This document shows positions 11,391 to 26,500 of a stretch of 48,428 bases of DNA, piece after piece. This DNA comes from Polytrichum commune (Eukaryota > Streptophyta > Polytrichopsida > Polytrichales > Polytrichaceae). The position numbers were made by a program, and so were the translations under genes. Below the pieces are notes generated by a model. It was given only the letters and a program-made list of their open reading frames with translations, was not told where the DNA came from and did not search any database. The first letter of the stretch is position 1. Each line of letters begins with the position of its first letter. The stretch covers positions 46,068,001 through 46,116,428 of the forward strand of contig OX485804.1 of NCBI GenBank assembly GCA_950295325.1. The letters are read 5' to 3'.

Positions 11391-12960
11391 TGACGTGTCA
11401 CCCACTGCCACGACATCAATGCACAAGATGCATGCATGCATACATACATACATACATAGCATGAAATCTGCATGGCCATACATGAGGATACAGTCTAATG
11501 TCCATATTGCGACTCTGAATTACATGATATCTTGTGTTAATATACCTCCATACTACGACTACGATGCTTGTAATACATCATTTTTTAGGCCCGATTTGTC
11601 ATATTATAGAGGTGATTAATGTGCATCGGTGGTGGGACCACATATTTTTCCATGTTCATATACGGTTTGTACTTTTGAACATGGAAGGGAACCTTAGGGA
11701 ACACTATAAACAGTGGGGAACCTTGGGGGAACGTCGTGAGCATATTTCTTCAATACACGTGTTTTTTCCATACTTGTGTGTATCTTCATTGTGTACACAA
11801 AATGACCTTTTAAATTGAAAATAGGCCAATTTCTTGAAAAACCTCAATGGTACAACATTTGAGGCCAAAATGTCAAATTATTGAGAATACAACAGTTGGA
11901 TATTACAACACTTTCTTGCACGACCAAATGTGTCTTAATGAAGAGGAAGAACAATACATACATGCATGTGGACACGAAGGAGTAAAGTCAGCATGCATGG
12001 CTATACATGAGCACACATGTCGTACGTGGCCCTATTGTGGCCACTTCCAACTCCATGTACAATCTTGACTATTGGATCCAATTAAAACTTACTTCTTTAA
12101 GTTAGCAAATGTGAATCATGCAAATTGTCATTTAAAATTCCAAGATTGAAGTTGGTACACAAATGTTATAAGAGGTCAAAGCAAAGATTTTTTTCTTTCT
12201 TGAGGTGGTCACTTAGGCCCTCTCATTTGTGTTAATCATGAAACTTAGACTAGTTCGTGTAATTTTAGCACACAATTTAAATCTCATCATGATACATCTT
12301 CTTCTTTTTATAGTCCATGCAATTTAACCACAAGCTTTTGCCATATACCATTTAGGGTGGGTTCACATTATGGTCCACGTCCCAAGAAACTTCAAACCTC
12401 CCTTAATGCATGGAACTAATTTTGGACTCAATATTGGACCCAAGCTTGAAGATTTGTCTCTCAAACCAAGAGAGGTAAAGGTAAACATGTCCGAAATCCA
12501 AGACCTCTGATAATGTAACACCTACTTCGAGGTTGAATTGTGGTGGTCAACATCATCAAGTGGTCGCTCACCTTCCAACATTGTATTCAACCTATTATGT
12601 GACTAAATTGGCTTTAACATGCAACTACGGTAATTTCATGAAGGCATGTAGCACAATTTGTAGTGGATGTGCCCACCAATCCCACAAGTTTATGATGTCT
12701 TCTATTTTGCTTGAATAAGCACCCAAAATAAGTGGCATGAATGTACTTTAATTAACAAACACGTTTCCATATAAGAGGGTGGGTATAATAAACAAAAGAA
12801 TGGTTAAATTGGGTAGAAGAATCTTGAGGTTAGAAATTCATAGCAAATTTCCACGAACTCCAAAATCGTACCTTAAAAAGCACGAGTATTGAAGATCTTC
12901 CACAAGAAGGTTTCAATCTCGAAAAAATGTCCACTCCCGACAATTCTACCTTATTTTGTT
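11391..12960. other. Gene-free stretch with a CATA microsatellite
   Basis: A CATG/CATA run (GCATACATACATACATACATA) lies at 11433-11458. At 12354 the text TTAGGGTGGGTTCACATTATGG resembles the ends of the long-TIR elements at 18697 and 46912, but no matching right end was found, so this may be a solo end. No coding exon is supported. Confidence 0.4.
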
Positions 12961-13325
12961 GACCGATGCCACATTAGCATCACTTTGTTTTTGCGTACCT
13001 TGGACCCGGACTGTAGTGTAAACTCCTTGGATCCCAAAAAAATCTCTTGACCGAATAGGATTGCTCAAATTTGGAGTTTATTTGATCTTGGACCCTGGTG
13101 GAAACCCACCATCAAATCATGGGGCGAGATAATCAAGAAGAAGACTCTTGCCCAATTCCATCCCAATTCAATATAAGTCGGTGACCACATAAGGTCCAAG
13201 GGCCCCATTTACTTACATTCACCAGATATGGCATGAAAGTGATGCCACATTAACGGCACTTGGACCCAAACCCTAACATGAACTCCTCTGGTCCCCCAAA
13301 AGCCTCTTGACAATTAATGTTGGTG
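12961..13325 (-). repeat. Inverted relatives of the 28.98-30.62 kb tandem unit
   Basis: Read on the minus strand, this stretch matches the unit of the array at 28980-30620. GATGCCACATTA appears at 12966 and again near 13241, and AGGATTGCTCAAATT and TCTTGGACCCT lie between them. This makes about one and a half units with a spacing near 275 bases. The family is therefore dispersed and not confined to the larger array. Confidence 0.65.
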
Positions 13326-14060
13326 ACACTACACATGCAGTTTACAAATAGCATTGAGCAAGACAAATAGAATTAGTGACACTAAATACAATACACTCAC
13401 GCTTGTGGCAACCAAAGTGCATGTGATATTCAGGAGTTTTGTAGTGTTAACATGGATGCGCGATATAGTAGCATATGATATTATGAAATAACATAAAGTT
13501 AACATTGCAATAATGATAATAATTACAATGATGACAACATGATGCATGTGAACATGTGGTTTGAATTCTTTGGTGGTTTATTTTAATGTCAAAACATGTG
13601 ATAGATATATGAGTGGGAAACGTGACAATAACGAGTGAAATTTAAACTGAGAACATCCATCCCCTAGGGTTTCTGGATATAAGGGAAGGAGTGACATCAA
13701 GGAGGTTGATATTAAGAAGTTTTGAGTGTGTTTAGTGTAGAACTGCAGACGCAGAGGAGGATAACATGACACATGTATGGCTATACATATCATACATACA
13801 TGCCATACATACATGAGTCATGGCCAACAAGAAAGGGAAGAAGAGTCCATAGGCTCGGGCCGGTCCTTCCATGTTGCTCTCTCGTCTTCCTCATCGCTCG
13901 CAGACTTACTTAGATCGCAACCTCTTCTCCTCTCTTCCCTTCTCTTCCGCAATCGCGCTACGAACCATCTCCATCTTTGCAAACGATCTGTCCCTAAATT
14001 TCTTGTATCCGCGCAGACTGCAACTCTCCTCCAGGACGTGCGGAATCCAAGGCGGGGAAG
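13326..14060 (+). promoter_or_regulatory. RAB2 upstream region and 5' UTR
   Basis: Distal A+T-rich DNA changes near 13820 to C+T-rich leader-like text (CTCTCGTCTTCCTC and CTTCTCCTCTCTTCCC), typical of a plant 5' UTR. The RAB2 ATG is at 14061 in the context GAAGATGG. A TATA-like ATATAAGG lies at about 13677. The transcription start is not determinable from sequence alone. A CATA microsatellite lies at 13787-13813. Confidence 0.35.
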
Positions 14061-16859
<2,799 letters not shown>

Positions 16860-17806
16860 AGCAGTTTGGTGTAAGGAATAATACTGGGGTTAGCAGCTAG
16901 TTTTTGCAAGACTTGCTCTTTCTTGAAGTTTGAAGGTTGCTTCTTAGAGGGCGTTTTCCAATTTATGTATTGTACTGCCACTTTCAAGTAGGTGAGCAGT
17001 ATTGTATAAAAGAAGGTCAAGTGGAGTGTGTGAAAAGCATCGATTTGACCTGCCTTGTTGACCCAGCTGCTGGTCTGGATTTTATCGACCTAGTTGTTGG
17101 GAAGGCTATTTATTGTCTTGTTGTACAGTTAGCATATTAACATCCCCATAGATTAAAATTTGTTTTCTCCTCGTTCCTGGGAAGCATTGGGTTGCTCTTT
17201 TCAAATTGTATCAATTTCTTTCCAACGTACTAATACTGTGTCCTGATCATGTGTTATTTTCTGTTAGCCGCCATTGTGTTCTATCCATATCAATTTATGC
17301 GGTTTGTGAGTCTGAGTAGCACCATATTTGCAATCTTTATCTGATATATGAGATGGGTGCACTTCATTGAATTCACCAGAAGATAGAACATGTCTCTTGT
17401 CACCATTACTTTTTGTATGCATTGTTCTATGCCTGAGTGGATACCTGTCTACATCATTCAGTCTTCATCATGTCAAAACACTATGCTGTGCACATTACTA
17501 GATAAGCTTTCCAAATAGTTCACAGACCATAGATTGTGTTAGTTGCTCTAATTTGGCAATGTTTTGTAGATGAGTTTCAGAATAATACTTGCAAATGGGG
17601 ACCTACACCAAAGCAGGTTGTGTCTCCTTGGCTGGGATGTGAGGATTCAGGCGATCAATTACATTAGATTACATCAAGAACTAGATAGTGCTTCATAAGG
17701 TTAGTTACCTATATAAGCACATCGATATTTTTCATGTCTGTTGAATAAGTTACAGGAAACACCATGTTGAGTTACAATAGCTAATTTTGAGACATCCTGT
17801 TTCCAT
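16860..17806. other. RAB2 3' UTR and downstream flank
   Basis: The region after the RAB2 stop contains T-rich text consistent with a 3' UTR and polyadenylation zone up to roughly 17220, but no canonical AATAAA was identified. No further gene is supported; the short open frames here lack family motifs. Confidence 0.4.
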
Positions 17807-17940
17807 AACATTATTAAAGCAGTGTGTGTTTGTTCATGTGGGCCCTCAGAATATAACGATGGGATGTCACAGCTAGTTGTGACATACCATAGTTATATTC
17901 TTGGGGCCAATATGAATGAATGCAAACTGCTTAATAATGT
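17807..17940. repeat. Long near-perfect hairpin, candidate MIR precursor or MITE
   Basis: The left arm, ending ATATAACGATGGGATGTCACA at about 17870, pairs with the right arm TGTGACATACCATAGTTATAT starting near 17879 around a loop of only a few bases. Pairing extends outward through GGGCCC/GGGGCC and GCAGT/ACTGC to CATTATT/AATAATG. Arms are about 63 bases, with roughly 84 percent pairing by eye. The short loop gives a compact foldback of about 134 nt. No known microRNA is recognised in it. Confidence 0.7.
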
Positions 17941-18219
17941 GAAGTTCATAGTGAATGTTGGTACAAATTTTTCATAAGCTAGGTAGTTTTTAGCATTTCT
18001 GTTCACCCCACAGTAATATACCAGGTACTAAATGTAAATCTTTGAATACTCTGTTAAATCCAGCCCATGAGAATATTGATCTCTAATGGTGTGCAAGGTA
18101 TCAAAAAGGTTACCGATCATGTACAGTATATCAGGCAGCACCAAACTGCCCAAGTGAGTGACACATGGTGACCTACTGACTTACATATCCTCATAGAGCA
18201 ATTTATTGACAATGGTCTA

Positions 18220-18641
18220 CACTAAATATACCAATTAGTGAGTGGGAAATTAGTGAGGGTGGAAATTGAGTGAAGGTGATACCAAATTCCTTTATGCTAT
18301 GAATTAGTGCCACCAAAAGATCTTAGGACTAAAACTAGGAAGCATTCTTAATCTTGGCACTTGGCACTATTCACTCAGTGTTGGCACTTGACACTATTCA
18401 CTAAAGTATTGGCACTTGGCACTAATCACTAAATGTATTGGCACTTGACACTATCCATTGACAAGCATGTGACACGCACTGTTTTTAAAAGAAATCCTAT
18501 GGTAAATGAGCATATAATTTACCATGACCATGAATATAGTGTCACTCAGTAGCAACTTTAGCCCTTGGTAACTTTGAGATTTGGTTAGATTGTGCGTGTG
18601 ACATAAATTAGTACCACCCTCACTAATTGGTATATTTAGTG
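18220..18641. mobile_element. CACTA-ended inverted-repeat element with internal tandem units
   Basis: CACTAAATATACCAATTAGT at 18220 recurs inverted, ending at 18641, so 422 bases are bounded by terminal repeats of about 25 bp starting CACTA. Inside, the unit TTGGCACTTG(G/A)CACTAT is repeated at 18354, 18381, 18409 and 18438 (period 27-29). Terminal CACTA plus subterminal short repeats fits the CMC/EnSpm superfamily. However, the 3 bp flanks differ (CTA left, CAG right), so a target duplication is not supported. Confidence 0.55.
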
Positions 18642-18696
18642 CAGAAACTTTAGAGCGGAGTGTGGACAATGTAAACTACATAAGCATGCAACCTTA

Positions 18697-19391
18697 GGGT
18701 TGCTTCACATTATGGCTATCCAAGTCGAGAGGGTGTGGGATTGAATGGCCAAACTTTGCTGAGAGTCCAAAAAATGGATTGAATATAGGAATTGGAGCCT
18801 TCGGTTGGGCACAATGTGAAGCCTCCAAAGGCCAAGCCCAAAGTCCAAAGAAAGAAGGAGCATCCTACTTTATTCTGTGCCCAAAACAACCTCTCCAATC
18901 TAACGGCCAAGATCTTGTCAATGTTTGATTTTTTTATGAAAAGAAATTGACGGCCTCTCTACCAAAGTTTGGGTTTCCATTCCAATCCGATCCAAACTTC
19001 CTTTGAGAGTCCATTGCCTTGGTCAAAAAGTACTGCCATGTAGACATTTTGGAGAGCAACAACCTTTGGACTTTGGCCTCTAGTGTGAAGGGTCGAATGG
19101 CCAAATTCTTGGTTTCTTGCAATATGATTGGTGGAAATTGACGGCTTCTCGACCTTCAGCCCAATGATCATCAAGAACCAACAATTAGTTACAAATGAAC
19201 CTGTTGAAGTACAAGACTTCAAGAGAATTACTGATCACTTCAAAGGAATTTGTGGAATATGCCTCAAATTAATATAGAAAAACCAAAGGATGTCAACATG
19301 TAACCGGTTGGACTTGCAAACACTAGGATCTCAACCAATTATGCCCAAAAAGCTCCCCGATCACTGCCTCAGCCACAGTGTGAAGTGGCCC
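18697..19391. mobile_element. Harbinger-like non-autonomous element, TTA target duplication
   Basis: The left end GGGTTGCTTCACATTATGGC matches the reverse complement of the right end, GGGCCACTTCACACTGTGGC, with a few differences. Both ends are flanked by TTA (18694-18696 and 19392-19394). A 3 bp TWA duplication with GG-starting ends is the signature of PIF/Harbinger elements. The same end sequence bounds the 46912-47899 element. Bases 19170-19370 also match 37390-37590, so the interior is mosaic. No transposase frame is present. Confidence 0.7.
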
Positions 19392-20523
19392 TTAGATTTC
19401 CTCTGTCCTTGTGCTCCACCTTGAATTTCCCTGCTCCTGGTAACCTTCTGAGGCCTTAAGGGGTTGTCAGGAATATCCAAGTGTGGACAGTACTCTGTTG
19501 TGATGAGATGGACGTTTTGCATGCATTGCTTGGTGTTGGGGAGGCTTTGGGTCCACTTGTCAATGTAAGGAACGGTTTGTTCAATTGTCAAGAGGTCAAC
19601 AGTAGAGACATCATTGAAACATATTTCCAAATGTCCAATGTGTTTCTAACTTTGTCAATTTTAGGGGATTGCATGGTCTTCCAATCTGCAAACAAAAGTT
19701 GTAAGTGGTGGAGAAAGGAAAAAAAACCCTCTATTTTAGATTCAACACCATTCAATTTGGGTCTCATCCTTGACAAATTGGACTAGAGTAGAGATGCACC
19801 TCTTCCTCATGAGGGACCAGAAATCACGACAAGAATGTAAGTAGTAAATGCTTGAAGTGAATACTCCAGAGACCTCCAAAACTTGTGTGGCCAAGTAACA
19901 ATGTTTTTATCCTCGCCCTCTGCAAACAGCCTAGAATTACCTCCCGGTATCAACTGCTGTCTCCATCACTATTTTCCCCAATGCTGAATTGCTAAGGGAA
20001 TGTTGGTTTCTCTAATCCAAAACCAATGACCTACAGTACAGTACCTCCCAGTTGCAACCTGAAGATGTTTCTACTCAAAGTTTCTCATTCATAACCAACT
20101 CGCTATGCCACCTCGGGCTTAAACAGAACTCTCTGGGACAATCACCCAGCAGCTCCAGTTCCATCACCTGATCCACCATACATTTGAGCACTGCTTTACA
20201 CCTGTATAAACTCAGACAGGACTGCAACCTTAGCCTGCACCAAGGTGAAAGCTGAACAGCCTAAGCTTGCTCGACACGTGCATTCATGAAATTGCTGCTC
20301 ACAATAGCTCCCCCTTTAAGCCACCTTTTGTATCAATGTCCGGCAAGGTAAATGCAGAGGGAGATTACACTGAAGATTACTGTCAGAAGCAATTTTCATC
20401 ATCCCTCCCCTGTGCAGAATTTGTCAGATTGTTTGTTGCTTTCACAGAAACCTTGTGTTCTGGGAGGAACTGTGTGAGAATTGGGGATCAGGTCTGACTT
20501 TATGGAAAAGAATGATTAATTCC
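19392..20523. other. MTA 3' flank and probable 3' UTR
   Basis: This lies downstream of the minus-strand MTA stop at 20524. The part next to 20523 is presumably 3' UTR, though no clear polyadenylation signal was identified. No gene is supported on either strand; the short open frames show no family motif. Confidence 0.4.
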
Positions 20524-23500
20524 TCAATTGAGTTGCATTTCCATGTCTTGCGCAGCAGCAGCCTTGTCACCGGAACCAATACCACTGGCAAGGTTTGCAG
20601 ATGCCCCTTGTGGTGTAGTATGAATCTCAGCCCTTTGAGTCAAAGCAGCTGGTGAACTCTTGGTTTGAGTTTGTGTGGATGATGAATCATTGTCTTGTAG
20701 ATTGGTTTTGTTTTCTTGACCACCAGTTCGTGAAGGTGGGTCTGGAGGCTGGATTACTTGGTCAGGAAATGCTGCTTTATACCGTGCCCGTAAACCTTCA
20801 TCTACAAGGCGTACTCCTGCCAATTGATTCCCAAGTGATATCCATCTGCCATGGAACATTAAAAATTCATGAGGATCAAAGGAATAATCATCTTGTGTTC
20901 CAGAGAGAGGTTTACCAGATCTTTCTATTCACGAAGTGTTACTGATGAGATCTTTTGGAATATCAGGATAACAAATACAAAGCAATGGTAAAGATCAATC
21001 GAGCAAAGTGACAAAGGTCAATCATCAAGGTTTGCCATCAACATGATTACAAACATGGACAGTAAGAAAATCTCAATGTCGATGGCAAAAAACTAAAACT
21101 CATTCCAACACATTTGCATAACAAATAACTTGCATTAACTAAACTGTTGAATGTAGGTCATACCAAACAAGATGGGATATGTGGCTAACAATATCATCAT
21201 CCAGATTCCCATATCCAGCAAGTTAAAGATGATAAGATTATACCCTGCATGTGTGTTGTGCATCCTAGCAAACAACTCAAGCTTCCGTGTCCTTGGGCTT
21301 ATCCTCTCCAATAAAGGATACATCTGTAGAAGCAAAATATTGTCAGAAGGAATATCCCTATGTGAGGATGTATACCTCATCTCATTATCAACCTCTAATT
21401 AGCAGTCATATTCTGTCATGTAAGAATTTTCTCTGTTTGCTAAGTAGCAACAGATCCACAACATACAAAAAGGACCCAGATCCACATTTTGCTTGAGGTA
21501 CTTAAGGTCAGCAAAATAAATTTCACACGAAAGTGGGAAAGACATGAGAATATAACCTCATCAGGTTTCCGACTTGTTTCACGAACTTCTGCAACAATGA
21601 CATCTGTGTCAATGTTGCGATTGACATCAGGGTGGCCTTTGATACCCACTAGACAATGCTCCTTGCTATGATTGAGCCAATGGCCCGTTCGCCCTGTCCG
21701 AATGATTCTCTGTAGTTGGTTGGTTTTGACCCATATAATTTCTTCCACTCTCTTATAGCCCCATAGTTCCAAACTGACACATACAGGAAGAATAAACATA
21801 AGAGCCAATTTACAATTTATTGACATGAGGTTACTGACAGAAAAATTTAAATTACAAAAACTGAGCTAAACTAATGCCTCATGTAAGGTTGAACTTAAAC
21901 TGCTCATTAGACAGGCAGGGTCTCCAGTTTGAACTATTTATCTCCAACATTGTACAGTTCAAAGAAGATCTTGATCCAAATATGACAAAAGGAACTTACC
22001 ATTCACGCCCAAGTTCCATTGCACGACCCGTAACCCAGAGAAATATGAGTCCATCTGTTTGAAGTGCTGGTACATTCAGGTTACGCATTTCATCATCGGC
22101 CATAGTCCCATAAGGCAACTCCATATGGATATCCCATGGGGGGTCTGCCATGATCACTCCAAATTGTCCCAACACATCCATTTTAAAGTTACGGATGTCA
22201 CATTGTATCCATTGAGGCTCACCAAGCTCTGCATCTGAGCAATACTCAGCCCGCTGAGGTCTAGATCCCAGTCTTTGGTTGGGTGGTAAGCCGGGGGCCA
22301 TCATTAAATCTGGTACGTCGGGAATGGGATCTAGCTCATAGTGCACATACTTGCATGTCTGTTTACAGGAAAGAATTACCAAGTTTATACATGCAAAAAG
22401 AGAGAAACATGCCCATAGCACAGGAAGACTGTAAACATCACTTTGAACGAACCAACTACATGACAAGTCTTGTTAAGTCTTTCTATATTGTGCAACACAA
22501 GTGAGCCTGTGGGGGTAGCCTGGTAGTGCAAGAGGACACACCTTCATGTGTCGACATGTATCCAAGAAAGAACAATCTCCAAGATTTGAGTCCGTGTGAG
22601 GAGCAATGATTCGGCGAAAATGCATCTGACAGAAGAAATTCCAATGAAAGACCGCTTTCAGATAATATACACATCAAATATGTCAACCACAACCTCTTCA
22701 ATGGTGGTACTCCCACATACACATCTTGAAAAGTCTAGATATAAAAATAAAAATAAAAAACCATAACAAGCAATATAAGATGATCTTATGTGAATCTCTG
22801 CGGGATTGCAGTAGGTGTGTAGAAGTACATGGGCCCTGCAAAAAAGACCTCACGATATCATACAATTGGGTTCTTAAGAAAAGAAATAGATACATAGATT
22901 CTCACCTTCTCACAAGCTATGAAATAATTACGCTGGTGCCGGCAGTCCTCCTTTGTCAAAGCTCCACAGTACTCCTTCAATGCGGATCCCCCTTTTGTCT
23001 TGAACTGCACAACGTTTCCAAATTAAAAACATTATGAGATTTTAATAAATAGCACATAGCCGATGTAGGAGAACCAGGGCACCAGTGTCTCAGACAAGAA
23101 AAACCTGATAACTAGTACAGTATCAACTTAACTCGCAGGCCAAAAAACGAAATTTGCAGAATGAAAGGATGACTGTTTCTCAAATCCAAGTCAAAAGAAA
23201 CAATAAAAATTCACTCAGTTATTGATGAAATTGAAGGCTAAGATGTGACCTTTGCTGCATTTGCTGTTTCCTTTGCAGTAGGCCGATGTAAAAGTTCCAA
23301 CAGCTCTTCTCCTGTCTTAGACTGCTGGAGTTCCTTAAAGGATTTCTTAGTCAACAAGGCATCAATATCCTCATCTTCACCGACACCTCGCCCCTTCACA
23401 ACCATCCCACCATGAAGGCCACCGGGACCTAGTGGAGGCCGTTGAAATGGTGAAGGAACACCTCCATACCCACCTCCTAACCCTGGACCTCCTCCTGGCA

Positions 23501-26500
23501 TACCATGCATTCCCATGACCCGTGGTCCATTTCGTGGAACCATAAGAGGGGGACCTCCTCCGGGAAATATAGGGCCTCCAGGAGGCCCTCCCTGCAAGTG
23601 ATCCCACATATCCGGTCGCGTAGGCATACCGTGAGGCCCTCCGTTTGGTTCCATACCAAGCATGTGGTGTGGATCGTTGCCCCGGAGGTGAAGTGGCGGT
23701 GGTGGTGGCGGACCGCCACCTCCGGGAAGCTCCTTCATCAACCTCCCTCTTTCAAAGTGACGCACCAACACATGTAACCCTCCGTACCGGAAATCCTCAA
23801 TCTCTTCAAGCTGTAGCCCTCCAGCCTCTGCCATGGCCCGTAGCGCATAATCCACAGCTGCAATACCCCCTGCTTCCCCACCACCTCCTACTTCATGCAA
23901 CGCGTCAATTTCCATCGGGTTCACTTCCTTGGCGAGCATTCGGTGATGAAGATTGGCAGAGTCGATCGGCAAAGCAGTTGCGTGTGATAGCAAGCAACTA
24001 GCAACCATGGCCTTCACAATTCCTAACGCATTCATGGGACCATTCCGGCCACCATCCCAAACCCCGCCACCCCCCCAATTGTCGGCCCCCCATCCATCAC
24101 CTCCAGGACCATCACCTCCTCCCCAAGGGTCACCGGGGGGTCTTGGCCCACCCATACCTCCTGAATGTTCGACATCTGAACCCCCTTTGAAAGGGGCTCC
24201 CAGTATACCCCTTTGCTCTGCTGACCCGCCACCATTTGCTAACCCTCCTCCGGGATATCCTTGCACTCCCGGAGCCGAGAATCTTGGACCGGGCATCATC
24301 CCTGGTCCCGGAAGTTGTTCCCTATGGTCACCACTGCTTGCATGGACATTTTCAAACTTGGGCATATCCTCATGTTTCTCAGTCCTTTCCTTCCTTTTCA
24401 GCTCTAGTCCTCCAAATGCTGATGCAACCTGTTAACATCGCCATGTATTTTCACTATCAGTGCAGGCCACTTTACCTCGAGACCTGACCTGAAACCTCCA
24501 TAACCTAAAATTTTAACAAAATTATATGCACAGAAATACCTCCAAATTCACGCCCATCCACAAAACCTGTAGCTTCCTCAATCACAACTTTGAATCAACA
24601 GGACTGATCCTAGACAATTCAGGAATCCTGAGAATAGGAAATTGGTTCAATCTGTTGTATGCACAAGTGAGGGTTATCTCTCCCTGAAACTTCAATTAAA
24701 TCCACGGTAACCTCAGACTGCACTTGAGGAATGGACTCTATTGCTTAAAATTTTTAGCTTCAGCGAGGAGGATAATCTTGTGAGACTGCATGCAAAAGCA
24801 AGAATGTGTGGAGGAGGAATAGGGTTTTGAACTTGATCCTCAAGTTTTCCAAATGTTCTTCAAAAAATCTAAGTTCGAGTCACAATCCATGGACCAATCC
24901 CCAGTCCGATAATTTCCACATCCCACAAAAACCCTCAAGAAAAATAACCTCCCCTGGACATCATCATGCATTATATTTTGAAACCTGTGGTGAAATCCAA
25001 GTTCCCTCTGCACTGCTGCCAGAGTAATACCAGCAGTTCTCAAACCCCTCAGCTAACTATACCAGATAATCTTCTTCTCAATAAAGAAGCTGATAGTTTG
25101 GCCCATTCCCAATGTTCCAAACTTGAATGCTTTAAACCTCCAATGGCACCTTCTACTTCTCCCACTATTCGTGGTTTCAGTATGCAAAAGAAAAAATGCC
25201 ATGGGGGCTTAGGGTTTACAGGAAAACTGCTGCTCCAATTCACCTTGGTCATCACTAACTTTGAGAGACAGCTTCCAAACCCATTAGCTAACTATCAATC
25301 GAGAATCTGATAGTTCGGCCCACTTCCCATGTTCCACATTTGAATGCTTTCAACCTCTGATGGCGCTTTCCACTTCTCCACCATAAGTGGTAGCCTAGGG
25401 TCCACCCATTCCTAGTGGGGGTTTCCGGGTGAACCGGATATTTTCAACCAATCATGTGGAATCCTAGGGGCTTGCCTTTGGGGGAGATAGGTGCAGGCTG
25501 GCTAGTCCATGCTCATGCAAGGGGTTCACCTTTGAAAAGGGGCAATAGTTTTTTGGGGCCCTCTTATTCTTGTGATGCCTGTTTCGGGATTACATGTAGA
25601 CTTGGACCAACTTGAAAATGAAGTAACACCATAATGCACACTGTTGGCAACAACGGAGTCGGACTCTTCTTGGTATCCCTAGTGGTTACAGTATGCGAAA
25701 GAAACATGCCATGAAGTATTAGGTTACACCTCGGCTCATCACCATCCCTAACCTTGAGAGACAGCATCAGAACCCATCACCTAACTACCAGACAAATTTC
25801 TTCCCAGTTAAGAAGCTGATAGTTCAGCCCACTCCCTATATTCCAAACTTGGCTCCTTTAAACCTCCAATTGCACCTTCCACATCTCTACTATAAGTGCT
25901 AGTCCTAGTGGTTTCAGTATGCAAAACAAATGCCACTATCCACTTCATGCCATGTAGGGATCCCATGTTCGTTCATGCAAACTTCCTTGGTCCCTAAGGC
26001 CCTCAAAAGACAGCTTCCGAGCCCATCATCAGCTAACTATACCCCACAAATCCCTTCTAAGTTGAGAAGCTGATAGTTCTGCCCACTCCCAACATTCCAA
26101 ACTTGAATGCTTTGAACCTCCAATGGCACCTTCCACTTCTCCACCCATAAGTCGTAACCCTAGTGGTTTTAGTATGTGAAAGGAGAAATGCCACAAAGGG
26201 CTAGGGTTTTACAGGAAAAAACAGCCACTCCAATTCATGGGTCATCATCACTAATTTTGAGAGACGGCATCCAAACCCATCAGCTAACCATACCAGACTA
26301 ATTTCTTCTCGACGAAGAAGCTGATAGTTTGGCCCACTCCCACTTTTTCATACTTATTGCTTTGAACCTCCAATGGGGCCTTCCAGTTCTCCCAGTATAA
26401 GTCATAACCCTAGTAGTTTTAGGGTGTGAAACAAATGCCATGAAGGGTTAGAGTTGTGCAGGGAAAAACTGCCCCTCCAATTCATGGCTCATCATCATCA

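Noticed and set aside
22500-22545. GGGGGTAGCCTGGTAGTGCAA as a tRNA or tRNA-derived SINE A-box
   Set aside because: No matching B-box or cloverleaf follows, and the sequence runs straight into MTA exon 4.
23953-24435. 160-codon plus-strand frame rich in Pro/Ser
   Set aside because: Antisense of the Gly-rich MTA exon 2; no independent evidence of a gene.
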